From Tardiphaga alba (lineage in GTDB: Bacteria > Pseudomonadota > Alphaproteobacteria > Rhizobiales > Xanthobacteraceae), in assembly GCF_018279705.1 (NCBI RefSeq), contig NZ_CP036498.1, positions 62,001 to 126,000 of the forward strand: a DNA stretch of 64,000 nucleotides, read 5' to 3'. A program made the translations under genes and the position numbers. Shown piece after piece: positions 38,666-52,027 of the stretch (position 1 is the first letter of the stretch; every line of letters begins with the position of its first letter). The notes under the pieces are model-generated. The model had not been told where the DNA came from and made no database searches. It was given only the letters and a program-made list of their open reading frames with translations.

Positions 38666-39433
38666 ATGTTCGACCCCAAGAGCCTGCTGGACCAATTCAT
38701 CGGCGGGCTGAACCAGGGCAATCCCAATCAACAGGGTACCGGTCAGCAGAGCCGCGGACCTTTCGGGCAAGCCGGCGGTGGTGATCTGCTGCAGCAGGCC
38801 GGCAGTTTTCTCGGCGGCTTCGGCGGCGGCGCCATGACCGGCGGCATTGCCGGCTTGCTGCTGGGCTCGAAGAAGGGCCGGAAGATCGCTGGCAGTGCGC
38901 TGACCTATGGCGGCATGGCTGTGGCCGGTGCGCTCGCCTATCGCGCCTATCAGAATTACCAGGCCGGCAAGCAGGCGACCCCGACCGTTGCGGCCGAGAC
39001 ACCGCTGCTGCCGCCGCCAAGCGACACGCCCTTCAATCCGACGCAGCCGGCCGATCAGCAATCGCTCAGCCGCAATCTCCTGCGCGCGATGATCGCTGCG
39101 GCCAAGGCCGATGGCCATATCGATGCGACCGAACAAACGAACATCTTCACGCAGATGGACCGGATGGCCCTCTCCGCCGAGGACAAAGCGTTCGTCATGG
39201 ACGAGTTGCGCGCGCCGCTGAACGTCGATGCCGTTGCCAGCGCCGCACGGACGCCGGAGGAAGCGGCCGAGATCTATACTGTGTCGCTGCTGGCGATCGA
39301 TCTCGATCATCCGGCCGAGCGCGCTTATCTGGCGCAGCTCGCATCGAAGCTGCGGCTCGAAAACGGCCTCGTCGCGCATCTCCATGCGACGGTGGAAGGC
39401 GCGACCGTGCCGGTGAATCAGCCGACGGCGTGA
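38666..39433 (+). CDS. DUF533/TerB-like membrane-associated protein (YebE type)
   Basis: A 255-residue protein. It has a Gly/Gln-rich N-terminus, a Gly-rich hydrophobic stretch (about 46-98; FLGGFGGGAMTGGIAGLLLG and GGMAVAGALAYRAYQNYQ), a Pro-rich linker, and a C-terminal TerB-like helical domain with NLLRAMIAAAKADGHIDATEQ, which often binds metal through its acidic residues. The family is described as inner-membrane proteins of unknown function. Start ATG 38666 with gag at a fair distance. A repeat and a terminator follow. Confidence 0.85.
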   Translation: MFDPKSLLDQFIGGLNQGNPNQQGTGQQSRGPFGQAGGGDLLQQAGSFLGGFGGGAMTGGIAGLLLGSKKGRKIAGSALTYGGMAVAGALAYRAYQNYQAGKQATPTVAAETPLLPPPSDTPFNPTQPADQQSLSRNLLRAMIAAAKADGHIDATEQTNIFTQMDRMALSAEDKAFVMDELRAPLNVDAVASAARTPEEAAEIYTVSLLAIDLDHPAERAYLAQLASKLRLENGLVAHLHATVEGATVPVNQPTA

Positions 39434-39440
39434 GGTGATC

Positions 39441-39530
39441 GTAGCCCGGATGGAGCGAAGCGTAATCCGGGGACAGCAAGGTTAGTTGAAACGCCGGTTC
39501 CCGGATTGCGCTGCGCTCCATCCGGGCTAC
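39441..39530. repeat. palindromic repeat pair (family B, copy 3)
   Basis: gtagcccggatggagcgaag mirrored by gcgctccatccgggctac, with ggggacagcaaggttagttg between. Nearly the same wording as the 32.6 kb copy. Confidence 0.85.
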
Positions 39531-39548
39531 GCCCGCAGCACTCCAACA

Positions 39549-39579
39549 AAAAAGCCCCGGCTTCGCTACCGGGGCTTTT
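39549..39579. terminator. bidirectional terminator between DUF533 and atpC
   Basis: aaaagccccgg-cttcgcta-ccggggctttt is an 11-bp perfect stem with A/T flanks, so it can serve both the plus-strand DUF533 gene and the minus-strand atp operon. Confidence 0.9.
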
Positions 39580-39600
39580 GTATCTCTCTTCGTCCAGCGC

Positions 39601-40008
39601 TTAATGCATCGCCGTCGAGGTGATGTTCTGCTGGATCACCTTGAACTGATCGAGACGCTCGATGGCGCGGTCGAGGGCGTTGCCTTCCTGACCCGACAAC
39701 TTCTCTTCCATCTCGCTGATGTCCTTCGCAAAGGCTTCGCGATCGAGTTCGGCGAGCGAGGTCGCGACATCGGCGAGAACCGTCAGGCCCTTCTCCGACA
39801 CTTCGGCGAGACCCCCGAGCACGATGATCTTCTCGGTCTTGCCGGCGGTGGTGACATTCATGATGCCCGGACGCAGCGCGATCACGGCAGGCGCGTGGCC
39901 GGCCATCACGCCGACATCGCCTTCGATGCCGGGAATATCGACCTGCTCGACTTCACCCGAGAAGGCGAGCTTTTCCGGCGAGACGAGATCGAAGTGGAAG
40001 GTGGCCAT
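39601..40008 (-). CDS. atpC: ATP synthase epsilon subunit
   Basis: A 135-residue central-stalk subunit of F1. N-terminal beta-sandwich ([20 protein letters not shown], then [19 protein letters not shown]) and a C-terminal helical part that is short compared with E. coli. Last gene of the atpHAGDC operon. A GC-rich palindromic repeat fills the gap to atpD. Confidence 0.96.
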   Translation of the reverse strand: MATFHFDLVSPEKLAFSGEVEQVDIPGIEGDVGVMAGHAPAVIALRPGIMNVTTAGKTEKIIVLGGLAEVSEKGLTVLADVATSLAELDREAFAKDISEMEEKLSGQEGNALDRAIERLDQFKVIQQNITSTAMH

Positions 40009-40034
40009 GGGAATATCCGGGTTCTCGGCTTACT

Positions 40035-40164
40035 TCTCCCTCCCCCTTGTGGGGAGGGCCGGGGTGGGGGTGCCGCGGGCGAAGGAGCTTGTGGCTGCCC
40101 CACCCCGGCGCAACAGCGCCGACCCTCCCCACCCCGCGCAGCTTTGCTGCGCTAGGGGGGAGGG
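40035..40164. repeat. palindromic GC-rich repeat (family C, copy 2) inside the atp operon
   Basis: tctccctcccccttgtgggg, cggggtgggggtgccg, then gccccaccccggcgc and the closing gctaggggggagggta. It occupies nearly all of the atpD-atpC intergenic gap and would form a stable hairpin in the mRNA. Confidence 0.82.
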
Positions 40165-40172
40165 TAAGAAAG

Positions 40173-41660
<1,488 letters not shown>

Positions 41661-42536
41661 TTAGACGGCCTCGGCGCCCGAAATGATCTCGATGAGTTCT
41701 TTCGTGATCTGGGCCTGACGGGTCCGGTTGTAAACGAGGGTCTGCTTGCGGATCATGTCGCCGGCATTGCGGGTCGCATTGTCCATCGCGCTCATCTGTG
41801 CGCCGTAGAACGATGCGTTGTTTTCCAGCAATGCACGGAAAATCTGAACCGCGAGATTGCGCGGGAGCAGACCGTCGAGGATTTCGTCTTCCGCCGGCTC
41901 ATAGTCGTAAACCGGGGTCGGGCCAGTGGTCTCGACCTGCTTGGTGACTTCCAGCGGGATGATCTGCTGGGCGGTCGGGATCTGCGAGATCACCGACTTG
42001 AAGCGCGAATAGAACAGCGTGGCGACATCGAATTCGCCTGCTTCGAAACGGGCGATCACCTTCTTGGCGATGTCTTCCGCATTGACGAAGCCGAGCTGAC
42101 GCACCGAGCGGAGCTCGATGTTCTCGATGATGTGCTTGTCGAACTGGCGGCGCAGCTGCTCATAGCCCTTGCGGCCGACACAGAAAATCTTGACCGTCTT
42201 GCCCTGGGCCAGCAGCGCCTGGGCGCGCTCGCGGGCGAGACGCACGATCGATGAGTTGAACGCGCCGGACAGGCCGCGCTCGCCGGTGCAGACCAGCAGC
42301 AGATGGGTCTGGTCCTTGCCGTTACCGACCAGCAGCTGCGGGCCGCCGCCACCGGTTGAGGCGCCGGCGATCGATGCGATCACCGCATCCATCTTCTCGG
42401 CGTAAGGGCGTGCAGCTTCGGCGGCGCTCTGCGCACGGCGGAGCTTCGACGCCGCGACCATCTGCATGGCCTTGGTGATCTTCTGCGTCGCCTTCGTCGA
42501 GGCGATGCGGACGCGCATGTCTTTCAGTGAGGCCAT
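41661..42536 (-). CDS. atpG: ATP synthase gamma subunit
   Basis: A 291-residue rotor subunit. N-terminal and C-terminal coiled-coil helices ([49 protein letters not shown], read in parts) bracket the Rossmann-like middle. Motif [14 protein letters not shown] at the end is the family signature. Confidence 0.97.
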   Translation of the reverse strand: MASLKDMRVRIASTKATQKITKAMQMVAASKLRRAQSAAEAARPYAEKMDAVIASIAGASTGGGGPQLLVGNGKDQTHLLLVCTGERGLSGAFNSSIVRLARERAQALLAQGKTVKIFCVGRKGYEQLRRQFDKHIIENIELRSVRQLGFVNAEDIAKKVIARFEAGEFDVATLFYSRFKSVISQIPTAQQIIPLEVTKQVETTGPTPVYDYEPAEDEILDGLLPRNLAVQIFRALLENNASFYGAQMSAMDNATRNAGDMIRKQTLVYNRTRQAQITKELIEIISGAEAV

Positions 42537-42588
42537 TCTCAGTCCACCCCGGCGATCACACCATCGGGTGGATCGCGAACCTCTGGAT

Positions 42589-42669
42589 CGTCATGCCCGG
42601 CCGTGTGCCGGGCAGCTACAATTTCAAACCGCATCAACACGTCGATGGCCGGGCGAACCCGGCCATGAC
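42589..42669. repeat. palindromic repeat pair (family A, copy 2) inside the atp operon
   Basis: cgtcatgcccggccgtgtgc-cgggca and gatggccgggcgaacccggccatgac face each other in the 141-nt gap between atpA and atpG. Confidence 0.82.
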
Positions 42670-42677
42670 AGTCAATG

Positions 42678-44770
<2,093 letters not shown>

Positions 44771-45294
44771 GAATTGTGCTCTTCAGGCTGTCAAATTCGC
44801 AAGGGGAAAACCATCGCCGATCAGGTGGCGCTTAGCGATCCAAGTCCTTGGAATTCAAGCGGGACTTTGATTCTTCAGGCAGCGGCAGAGCGCCCCCGCC
44901 CGTTCAAATCGCGGCTTTGCTAGCATGGCGCGCACGGCCATGCAACGCGACGAAAGCGTTTGATGATGCCTTGTCGCAGGCATAAGCGAAGAATCGTTTC
45001 AGAGAACCGCAGGACGAAATTTTAGAGATCGACCCGGCCGGTTTCCACGCACCTGGAAATGACGACTCTTGAATTCCGCCCGATGGCAGGTGAGTCGATT
45101 TTTGCCACCGAGGCAATTCACATCGCGGTGTGCGGCTACGGCCTCCTGCCTCTCCCTGGCTCCAAGATCAGTCGGCACGACCGAACCAGCAGTTCTATGA
45201 CAGCGCGTTGACGATTACTTAACGAATGCTTTTGAGACAAAGCTATCACTTGGATATACAGTATAGATAAGTAATTTAACGTAATCGCGACAGT
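44771..45294. other. long intergenic region between divergent atpH and the rlpA-type gene
   Basis: No credible gene is seen. A 70-codon minus-strand frame at 44904-45116 has no ribosome binding site and no recognisable composition. The right third (about 45200-45330) is clearly more AT-rich than the surroundings and should hold the promoter of the plus-strand gene. The atp operon promoter must lie in the left part, but I cannot point to its hexamers. Confidence 0.6.
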
Positions 45295-45310
45295 TAATAA
45301 TTGGTTAACG
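45295..45310. promoter_or_regulatory. CtrA binding site upstream of the rlpA-type gene
   Basis: TTAA-taattgg-TTAAC is a perfect match to the CtrA consensus TTAA-N7-TTAAC. It lies about 167 nt before the ATG in an AT-rich stretch, with additional TTAAC half-sites nearby (45218 and 45277 regions). Confidence 0.65.
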
Positions 45311-45476
45311 CGCACCGTTAGCTATATTCTGTTCCATCACAAGATATTTCAACGTGAAACGGAACGATTTGTTTGCCTAGTTTACGCCTCAATACGTCGT
45401 CAAACGCAGCTCCAGTTGAATTGGGACGGGGTCCACTTGCCACATTTGTGGCAATACTGTCTGAGGACTACGATTT

Positions 45477-46019
45477 ATGCTGCGTTACGGAAAGTCTGCG
45501 CTGGGCCTGTTTACCCAGCCGCGCATGGCAGTCGCTCTGATTGCCGCCAGTGTCGCTCTTGGGGGAACGGTTTCGGAAGCTTCGGCCAAGTCCAAGCACC
45601 GCCATCACCACAAGCATCACCATCATCACGCTGCCAAGAAGGCTGCAGCGACCAATCCTTTTGAAGCCAATGCTTCCATAGGTCCGGCGTCGATCGGCCC
45701 GTTCATGCCGGAAGCCGCTGCTCCGGTCCGCACCGGGGGCCGCAGCTTCTCCGGCGTCGCGTCGTTCTACGGCAATGAAGCCGGCAACAAGACCGCTTCG
45801 GGCCAGCGCTTCAACCAGAACGCCATGACCGCCGCGCATCGTTCGCTGCCGTTCGGCACCAAGCTGCGCGTGACCCATGGCGGCCGCAGCGTCGTCGTCA
45901 CCGTCAATGACCGCGGTCCCTTCATCAAAGGCCGCGTGCTCGACCTGTCCAAGGGCGCAGCGAGCGCCATCGGTCTGACCAGCCGCGGTGTCGGCAAGGT
46001 CGTCGCCGAGGTCATGTAA
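45477..46019 (+). CDS. RlpA family double-psi beta-barrel lipoprotein-like protein
   Basis: A 180-residue exported protein. Signal peptide about 1-37 (core MAVALIAASVALGGTV, end ASA). A His/Lys-rich stretch KHRHHHKHHHHH (about 39-50) follows, then the RlpA-type double-psi beta-barrel: GVASFYGNEAGNKTASGQRF, AHRSLPFGTKLRV, and VVTVNDRGPFIKGRVLDLSKGAA with the catalytic-type Asp. RlpA homologues cut naked septal glycan strands. It has no lipobox Cys and no SPOR domain, so it is a short soluble version. A CtrA site upstream suggests cell-cycle control. Confidence 0.88.
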   Translation: MLRYGKSALGLFTQPRMAVALIAASVALGGTVSEASAKSKHRHHHKHHHHHAAKKAAATNPFEANASIGPASIGPFMPEAAAPVRTGGRSFSGVASFYGNEAGNKTASGQRFNQNAMTAAHRSLPFGTKLRVTHGGRSVVVTVNDRGPFIKGRVLDLSKGAASAIGLTSRGVGKVVAEVM

Positions 46020-46100
46020 GACAAACAGCGTATCGCGTAACTGATCTTCCAGGTTCAGTAGCGTTGCGTCGAGTAGTGTTGAGTAAGCGTAGAGTAAAAG

Positions 46101-46134
46101 AGCCTGTCGTCATCAAATGACGGCAGGCTTTTTT
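46101..46134 (+). terminator. Rho-independent terminator of the rlpA-type gene
   Basis: agcctgtcgtca-tcaaa-tgacggcaggct stem with one mismatch followed by TTTTT. Confidence 0.88.
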
Positions 46135-46202
46135 GTATGGTGACAGAACCGCAGCGGCCCTCAGAGCGACAACCACGCACTGACGTTTGAAACGAAGGAA
46201 AG

Positions 46203-47164
46203 ATGATGAGCGCAAATGCCATCCGCCGAACCGTTGTTATTGTCTCATGTCTCGTGGCCGGCGGATTGATTCCGTTCAGTGCCTCCGCACAGACGCCGCA
46301 ACGCGTGACCGGCACCACGGTCACCATGACGCCCCCACCCGGCTTCACCCCTCCAAGGATTTTTCCGGCTTTACCGATGAGACCACCAGGTCGTCGGTCC
46401 TGATCGCCGAATTGCCACCGCAAGCCTGGCCGCAACTTTCCGCACTGTTCGGCAATCTCAACACCGTGCGCGCAGGCTTCAAGCAGAAGGGCATTGAAGT
46501 CGATACGCTGGACAAAGTGCCGACCGCCAGCGGCGAGGCATTCCTTGCCAGCGGCACGCAGACCGCGGCCGGCATCAAGCTCGCCAAATGGGTGGCGCTG
46601 ACCCAGGGCAGCCGCACCGTCATGATCACGGTGCAGGCCATGGAAGGCGCCAAGCTCGACGATGCCGCGATCAAGGCGATGCTGAAGACGGTATCGCTCG
46701 GTGAACCACCGTCGGAAGCCGACAAGCTGGCGAGCCTGCCGTTCAAGGTGGCGCCGTCGGCGCCGTTCCGCGTCATCGACACGATGGGCGGCACCGGCGT
46801 CGCGATGACGGTCGGTGAGAAGAATGTCGATCCTGCTGGCGAGCAACCACTGCTGATCGTGTCCTCCCAAATGAGCGGCGGATCGATCGGGAGCCCGTCT
46901 GTCGCGATCGCCAAGACGCTGCTGAAGCAGACGCGTGAGATGGAGAATGCCAGCATCGACACCGAGAAGAAGGTGTCGTTCGGAGGCGCAGCCGACGGCG
47001 TATTGCTGGAAGGCAAGGCCAGCGAGAACAAGCGCTTCGTGCAGTATTTGGCGACCGGCCCCAACGGTCGCTTCGTGCGGCTGGTGTCGTTCTATCCAGC
47101 CGATCGTAGCGCCGAGTTGCGCCCGGCGATCGACAAGGTCGCAGCGACGGTGGCGTTCAAGTAG
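46203..47164 (+). CDS. secreted protein of unknown function (frameshifted in this sequence)
   Basis: Expected about 320 residues. The first part has a signal peptide (MMSANAIRRTVVIVSCLVAG, end SASA) and reads to PPPGFTP. The conserved continuation KDFSGFTDETTRSSVLIAEL is in another frame. One extra C in the run at 46348-46351 joins them. The mature part has two similar halves (VLIAELPPQAWPQLSALF and LLIVSSQMSGGSIGSPSV), both followed by stretches on residual error and trend, with no known domain. ATG 46203 has gaagga upstream. A membrane-associated or periplasmic stress role is possible, but nothing proves it. Confidence 0.7.
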
Positions 47165-47175
47165 CGAGATTTTCC

Positions 47176-47315
47176 TACCCTCCCCTGCAGGGGAGGGTCG
47201 ATGGGCGCGCAGCGCACGGCGGGGTGGGGTGAACCCGCTCGGCGTGGAAACTCCGCCACCCCACCCCGCCGCTCATCGCGCTACGCGCGTAAGCGCCGAC
47301 CCTCCCCCTGCAGGG
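47176..47315. repeat. palindromic GC-rich repeat (family C, copy 3), interrupted by IS
   Basis: taccctcccctgcaggggag starts the element, gcggggtggggt and ccaccccaccccgccg form the middle, and gccgaccctccccctgcagg is cut by the IS. The remainder, caggggagggtgg, follows at 48572. Confidence 0.82.
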
Positions 47316-48571
47316 TGTTCAGCCCGGACAGATCACTGACAGGTGTTCGGAGACATAGCTGACACATCCATATTGGGTGGAAGTTCCTTTTTGGGAGGCT
47401 TCCATGCCGTGGTGCGAGGTGTCGGTAATGGATCAGAGGTTGGAGTTCGTGCGGCTGGCGCTGCAGGACGGTGCGAACCGGCGGGAGTTGTGTCGGCGGT
47501 TCGGCATCAGTCCCGACGTCGGCTACAAATGGTTGGCGCGGCATGTCGGCGGCGATGCGGAGCTTGCCGATCGCTCGCGCCGGCCACATGCCAGCCCGCG
47601 GCGCAGTGCGGCAGCGATCGAGGGGCAGGTGCTCGCCATTCGCGATGCCCATCCGGCCTGGGGCGCACGCAAGATTGTCCATTGCCTGAGCCGCGACGGC
47701 CTCGTGCCGCCGGCGGCTTCCACTGTACATGCGATCCTGCAGCGCCATGGCCGCATCATCGTGCCGCCGAACGGTCCGGGGCAGCCGTTCACGCGCTTCG
47801 AGAAGGACACCCCGAATGCGCTGTGGCAGATGGATTTCAAGGGCCATATCCCGCTGGCCGACGGCACGCCGTGCCACCCGCTCACCATGATCGACGATCA
47901 CTCGCGCTATGCCCTGCGTCTTGCCGCCTGCAGTAACCAGCAGCGCATGACCGTGCAGGAGCAGCTGACGCAGACCTTCCGTCGCTACGGACTGCCCGAC
48001 GCATTGTTCGTCGATAACGGCCCGCCCTGGGGCGACAGTTCGCAATCGCGCTGGACCGGCTTGCGGGTCTGGCTGCTCAAGCTCGGCGTCGAGGTGATCT
48101 ATGCGCGGCCGCTGCATCCGCAGAGCCGCGGCAAGAACGAGCGCTTCCATCGCACGCTGAAGGCCGAAGTGCTGGCCGTGCGTCGCTTCAACGGCTTCAC
48201 CGAATTGCAGCGGGCCTTCGATACATGGCGCAGCGTCTACAATCTGGAGCGCCCGCATGAGGCCTTGGGCATGGCCGTGCCGGCCATCGCTGCGATCGAT
48301 GCCTGAGCGGCTCGCAGACATTGTCTACGCCCCGGGCGACATCGTCCGCAGCGTATCGACCCAGCGCGGCGCCTCGATCAGCTTCAAGGGGCAGCCATGG
48401 CGCGTGCCACGCGCTTTCCGCGGCGAACATTTGGCCATCCGCCCGAGCGGTATCGATGGCCAATACGGCGTTTTCTTTGGCAGCAGGCAGGTCGCAACCA
48501 CCGACTTGACCCGCCGCAAAAGTGTCAGTCATGTCTCCGAACAGGTGTCAGCTATGTCTCCGGGCTGAACA
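47316..48571 (+). mobile_element. IS481-type insertion sequence, transposase damaged (1256 bp)
   Basis: Related to the element at 963-2225 but clearly different in sequence. 5-bp direct repeats caggg flank it (47311-47315 and 48572-48576). Terminal inverted repeats of about 50 bp (47316-47365 and 48522-48571) begin TGTTCAGCCCGGA and match at 42 of 50 positions. As in the first element each end carries the motif ggagacat-gctgacac twice. It sits in the palindromic centre of a family C repeat between the 46.2 kb gene and priA. Confidence 0.9.
47404..48568 (+). pseudogene. IS481-type transposase, broken by a short deletion
   Basis: Starts MPWCEVSVMDQRLEFVRL with gggagg upstream. HTH RRELCRRFGISPDVGYKWL and the catalytic DDE residues (LWQMDFKG, LFVDNG, GKNERFHRT) are all in the first frame. 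That frame ends early at 48306 (MAVPAIAAIDA). The C-terminal segment (MPERLADIVYAPGDIV to DGQYGVFFGSRQVA) continues in another frame. Alignment with the intact element implies loss of 14 bp near 48290, so the protein lacks its C-terminal domain. Confidence 0.85.
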
Positions 48572-48594
48572 CAGGGGAGGGTGGAACGCCCCCT

Positions 48595-50839
48595 CTACAA
48601 GAAGCTCTGCGGATCGACGTCCACCTCGAGCTTAAGATTGCCCGTGGCCTTCGGGGCATGGGCGAGCCAGTCGCGCAGATAGTGCGACAGATCCACATTG
48701 CGCGCTGATTTCACCAGCAAACGAAACCGGTAGCGCCCCTTGATCACGGCGAGCGGAGCCTCCGCCGGGCCAAGCACCAGAATGCGCTCGTCGATGGGCG
48801 CACATGCCGCGATTTTGCGTGCGAAGCCTTCCGTGGTCGGCCGATCGCCACCTGACACGATCATCGCCACCAGCCGTCCGAACGGCGGATAGCCGGCACG
48901 TTCGCGCGATTCGATTTCGTTGTCGTAGAACGCCTCGCGATCATTGGCGACCAGCGCTTTCATCACCGGATGCTCGGGCTGGTGCGTCTGCAGATAGCCG
49001 ACGCCGCGCCCCTGCTCGCGGCCGGCGCGACCGATCACCTGATTGAGCATCTGGAACGTTCGCTCCGCCGCGCGCGGATCGCCATTACCGAGGCCGAGAT
49101 CGGCATCGATGACGCCGACAAGATTCAGCCGCGGAAAATTGTGCCCCTTGGCGACGAGCTGGGTGCCGATGATGACATCGACGCGGCCTTCGGCGATCTC
49201 GTTGAGTTCGGCGCGCATGGATTCCACCGAGGTGATGAGATCACTCGACAGCACCATGGTGCGCGCGCCCGGAAACAGATCCGCCGCCTCTTCCTGCAGC
49301 CGCTCGACGCCGGGGCCGATCGCCGCCAGCGATTCCTCGGCGCCGCAATGCGGGCATTTGTGCGGGCGCGGTTCGGAGAAACCGCAATGGTGGCAGACCA
49401 GCCGCTGGCGAAAGCGGTGATCGACCAGCCACGCATCGCAGATGGTGCAGGCAAAGCGATGACCGCAGCCACGGCACAGCGTCAGCGGCGCATAGCCACG
49501 GCGATTGAGGAACAGCAGCGCCTGCTCCTCGCGCTGGATCGCCTGCACGATCTTCTCGGCGAGACGCGGCGCGATGAAGCGGCCGCGTGACGGGCCCTCG
49601 CGGCGCAGATCGATGGCTTCGATATGCGGCATGTGCTGGCCGCCGAAACGCGACGGCAATGCGATGCGCTGATAGCGGCCTTTTCGCGCGTTCACTTCCG
49701 ATTCGACGGACGGCGTACCCGATGCCAGCACGACGGGACCTTGGCGATGGAGGCGCGCACCACCGCCATGTCGCGCGCGTGATAATGCGCGCCCTCGTCC
49801 TGCTTGTAGGCCTGGTCGTGCTCTTCATCGACAATGATGAGGCCGAGTTTTGCATAAGGCAGGAACAGCGCCGAACGCGCGCCGACCACCACATGCGCGG
49901 TGCCATTGGCGATCGCCGCCCAATTGCGCGCGCGGGTGCGCGGCGTCAGCTCGGAATGCCATTCCATCGGCCGGACGCCGAAGCGCTTGGCGAAGCGTTC
50001 GAGGAATTGTCCGGTGAGGGCGATTTCCGGCATCAGGATCAGCACCTGCTCGCCGCGCCGGATGATCTCGGCCACCGCCTCGAAATAGACCTCGGTCTTG
50101 CCGGAGCCGGTCACGCCATCGAGCAATGCGGCCTGAAAAGCGCCGCCAGATGCGAGCTTGCGCATCGCCTCGGCGGCGATGGCCTGATCGGGTGAAAAGT
50201 CCGGCACAACGAAAGCGGGATCGGGCGGCGGAGGCGGCAAAGGCGGCGGCATCACCTCGATGGCCAGCGTGCCTTCATCGACGAGCCCGTCCACGACACC
50301 CGCGCTAACGCCGGCTTCCCTGGCCGCATCGGATTTGCCGCGCAAAAGCCCATCGCGCAGCAGTTCGACCAGCCGCGCCCGCGCCGATGTCATCCGCTTC
50401 GGCACTTCGCCGACCAGCCGGACACCGAGCCTGACGCGCTCGGGCCAAGATGCTCCCCCATGCGCAACGTCATGCGCATCACCATGCCGCGCGGCGACAG
50501 CGTGTAATTGGCAACCCAATCGACGAGCTGGCGCAGCTCCGGCTGCAGCGACGGCACGTCGAGCTTGTCGCGGACCTCTTTCAACCGGTTGTGCAGGCGC
50601 GGATCGGGATTTGCATTCTCGCCCCACACCACGCCGATGACCTCGCGCGAACCGAGCGGCACGGTGACGACATCGCCGATCTGCAACTCGACGCCACGCG
50701 GCACCTTGTAGGAATAGGCGTGATCCAGCGCCACGGGCACCAGCACGTCGACGACCCCGAAAGGGATGGGGTACGGGCAGGTGACGTCATGGCGGGATCG
50801 GAACTCATCAAGCATGGGATCGCCCAATTTAGGCGTCAT
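48595..50839 (-). CDS. priA: primosomal replication protein N' (helicase PriA), two frameshifts in this sequence
   Basis: DNA helicase that restarts stalled forks. N-terminal 3'-DNA-binding part DVLVPVALDHAYSYKVPRG; Walker A LLDGVTGSGKTEVYFE; DEEH box IIVDEEHDQAYKQ; zinc-binding cysteines CRGCGHRFACTICDAW and CHHCGFSEPRPHKCPHCG; helicase motifs VIIGTQLVAKGHNFP and QVIGRAGR. One C is missing from each of two short coding-strand runs (plus-strand ggg at 49735-49737 and 50442-50444). Restoring both joins three frames into one protein of about 745 residues. The start is uncertain (50839 or 50815). Divergent from xerC. Confidence 0.9.
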
Positions 50840-50917
50840 GGAGCACAAGGGCCAGCGGTTCACCAATGCGAAACCGGCAGCCGTGATAATCGCAACCTTG
50901 TTCGACAGGATTTTCCG

Positions 50918-51907
50918 ATGGCCAAAGCTGCGAAAACTGCCCCGACGGAAGCCAAACAGCCCCCTATCGAGCTGATTTGCGCCGATGCAGATGTCTCGCT
51001 GCAGATGACGCGCTGGCTGTCGCATCTGCGCGCCGAGCGCCGGCTGTCGCCGAAGACACTGGAAGCCTATGCGCGGGATGTCCGCCAGTTCATGGTTTTC
51101 CTGGCGGATCACTGGGGCGGGCTGGTGACGCTGCCGCGATTCGCCAAGCTGGCAGCCAATGACGTCCGCGCCTTCATGGCCGCGCGGCGCGGCGATGACA
51201 TCGCCGGCCGCTCGCTGATGCGCGCGCTGGCGGGACTGCGCTCCTTTGCGCGTTTCCTCGAACGCGAAGGGCTCGGCTCGGTCGGCGCCCTCTCCTCGAT
51301 CCGAGCGCCGAAAATCGGCAAGAGCCTGCCAAAACCGCTGCAGATGGCCTCTGCCAAGCGGCTGGCCGACGCCGATGAGCGCGCCGGCGAAAACCGCGAT
51401 CCGTGGATCTGGGCGCGCGATGCCGCCGTGATGGCGCTGCTCTACGGATCGGGTCTGCGTATTTCCGAAGCCCTTGGCCTGAAGCGCCGGGACGTGCCGG
51501 CGCCGGGCAAAGGCGACGTGCTGATCGTCAATGGCAAAGGCAACAAGACCCGCATGGTGCCGGTGCTGCACAATGTGCTGGAGCTGATTGCGGAATACGC
51601 CACCATATGCCCGCATCCGCTACCCGCGGAGGGGCCAATGTTCGTGGGTGCCCGCGGCGGCCCGCTGTCGCCCAGGATCATCCAGCTGACCATGGAGCGG
51701 ATGCGCGGTGCGCTTGGCCTGCCGGACAGCGCCACGCCCCATGCATTGCGCCACTCCTTCGCCACCCATCTCCTGAGCCGTGGCGGCGACCTGCGTGCGA
51801 TCCAGGAGTTGCTCGGTCACGCTTCGCTTTCGACCACGCAAATCTACACCGGCATCGACACCGAACGCCTGTTCGAGGTCTACAAGACGGCCCATCCGCG
51901 GGCGTAA
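50918..51907 (+). CDS. xerC: tyrosine recombinase XerC
   Basis: A 329-residue chromosome-dimer resolvase. N-terminal core-binding SAM-like domain (about 25-115), C-terminal catalytic domain with Arg181 (SGLRISEALGL), Lys208/210 region (NGKGNKTR), His275-x-x-Arg278 (HALRHSFATHLL), His301 (LLGHASLSTTQ) and nucleophile Tyr310. It acts with XerD at dif. ATG 50918 is used; the upstream in-frame region belongs to the divergent priA gene. The location beside priA is conserved in the order. Confidence 0.93.
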   Translation: MAKAAKTAPTEAKQPPIELICADADVSLQMTRWLSHLRAERRLSPKTLEAYARDVRQFMVFLADHWGGLVTLPRFAKLAANDVRAFMAARRGDDIAGRSLMRALAGLRSFARFLEREGLGSVGALSSIRAPKIGKSLPKPLQMASAKRLADADERAGENRDPWIWARDAAVMALLYGSGLRISEALGLKRRDVPAPGKGDVLIVNGKGNKTRMVPVLHNVLELIAEYATICPHPLPAEGPMFVGARGGPLSPRIIQLTMERMRGALGLPDSATPHALRHSFATHLLSRGGDLRAIQELLGHASLSTTQIYTGIDTERLFEVYKTAHPRA

Positions 51908-51918
51908 CTCACAAATCT

Positions 51919-52013
51919 CGTCATGGCCGGGCTTGTCCCGGCCATCCACGCCTTCCGAACGTCAAAAGAGTTAAGTAAGACGTGGTTGCCCGGGACAAGC
52001 CCGGGCATGACGG
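51919..52013. repeat. palindromic repeat pair (family A, copy 3)
   Basis: cgtcatggccgggcttgtcc-cggccatccacg faces ttgcccgggacaagcccggg-catgacgg. The arms are also complementary to each other (gggcttgtccc and gggacaagccc). Confidence 0.87.
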
Positions 52014-52027
52014 AGAGCGGGGATACG

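Noticed and set aside
44904..45116. 70-codon minus-strand frame in the atpH-rlpA gap
   Set aside because: No ribosome binding site, no homology-like pattern, and position in a promoter region.
50450..50917. N-terminal extension of XerC
   Set aside because: It overlaps the divergent priA coding region, and ATG 50918 gives the normal XerC length.
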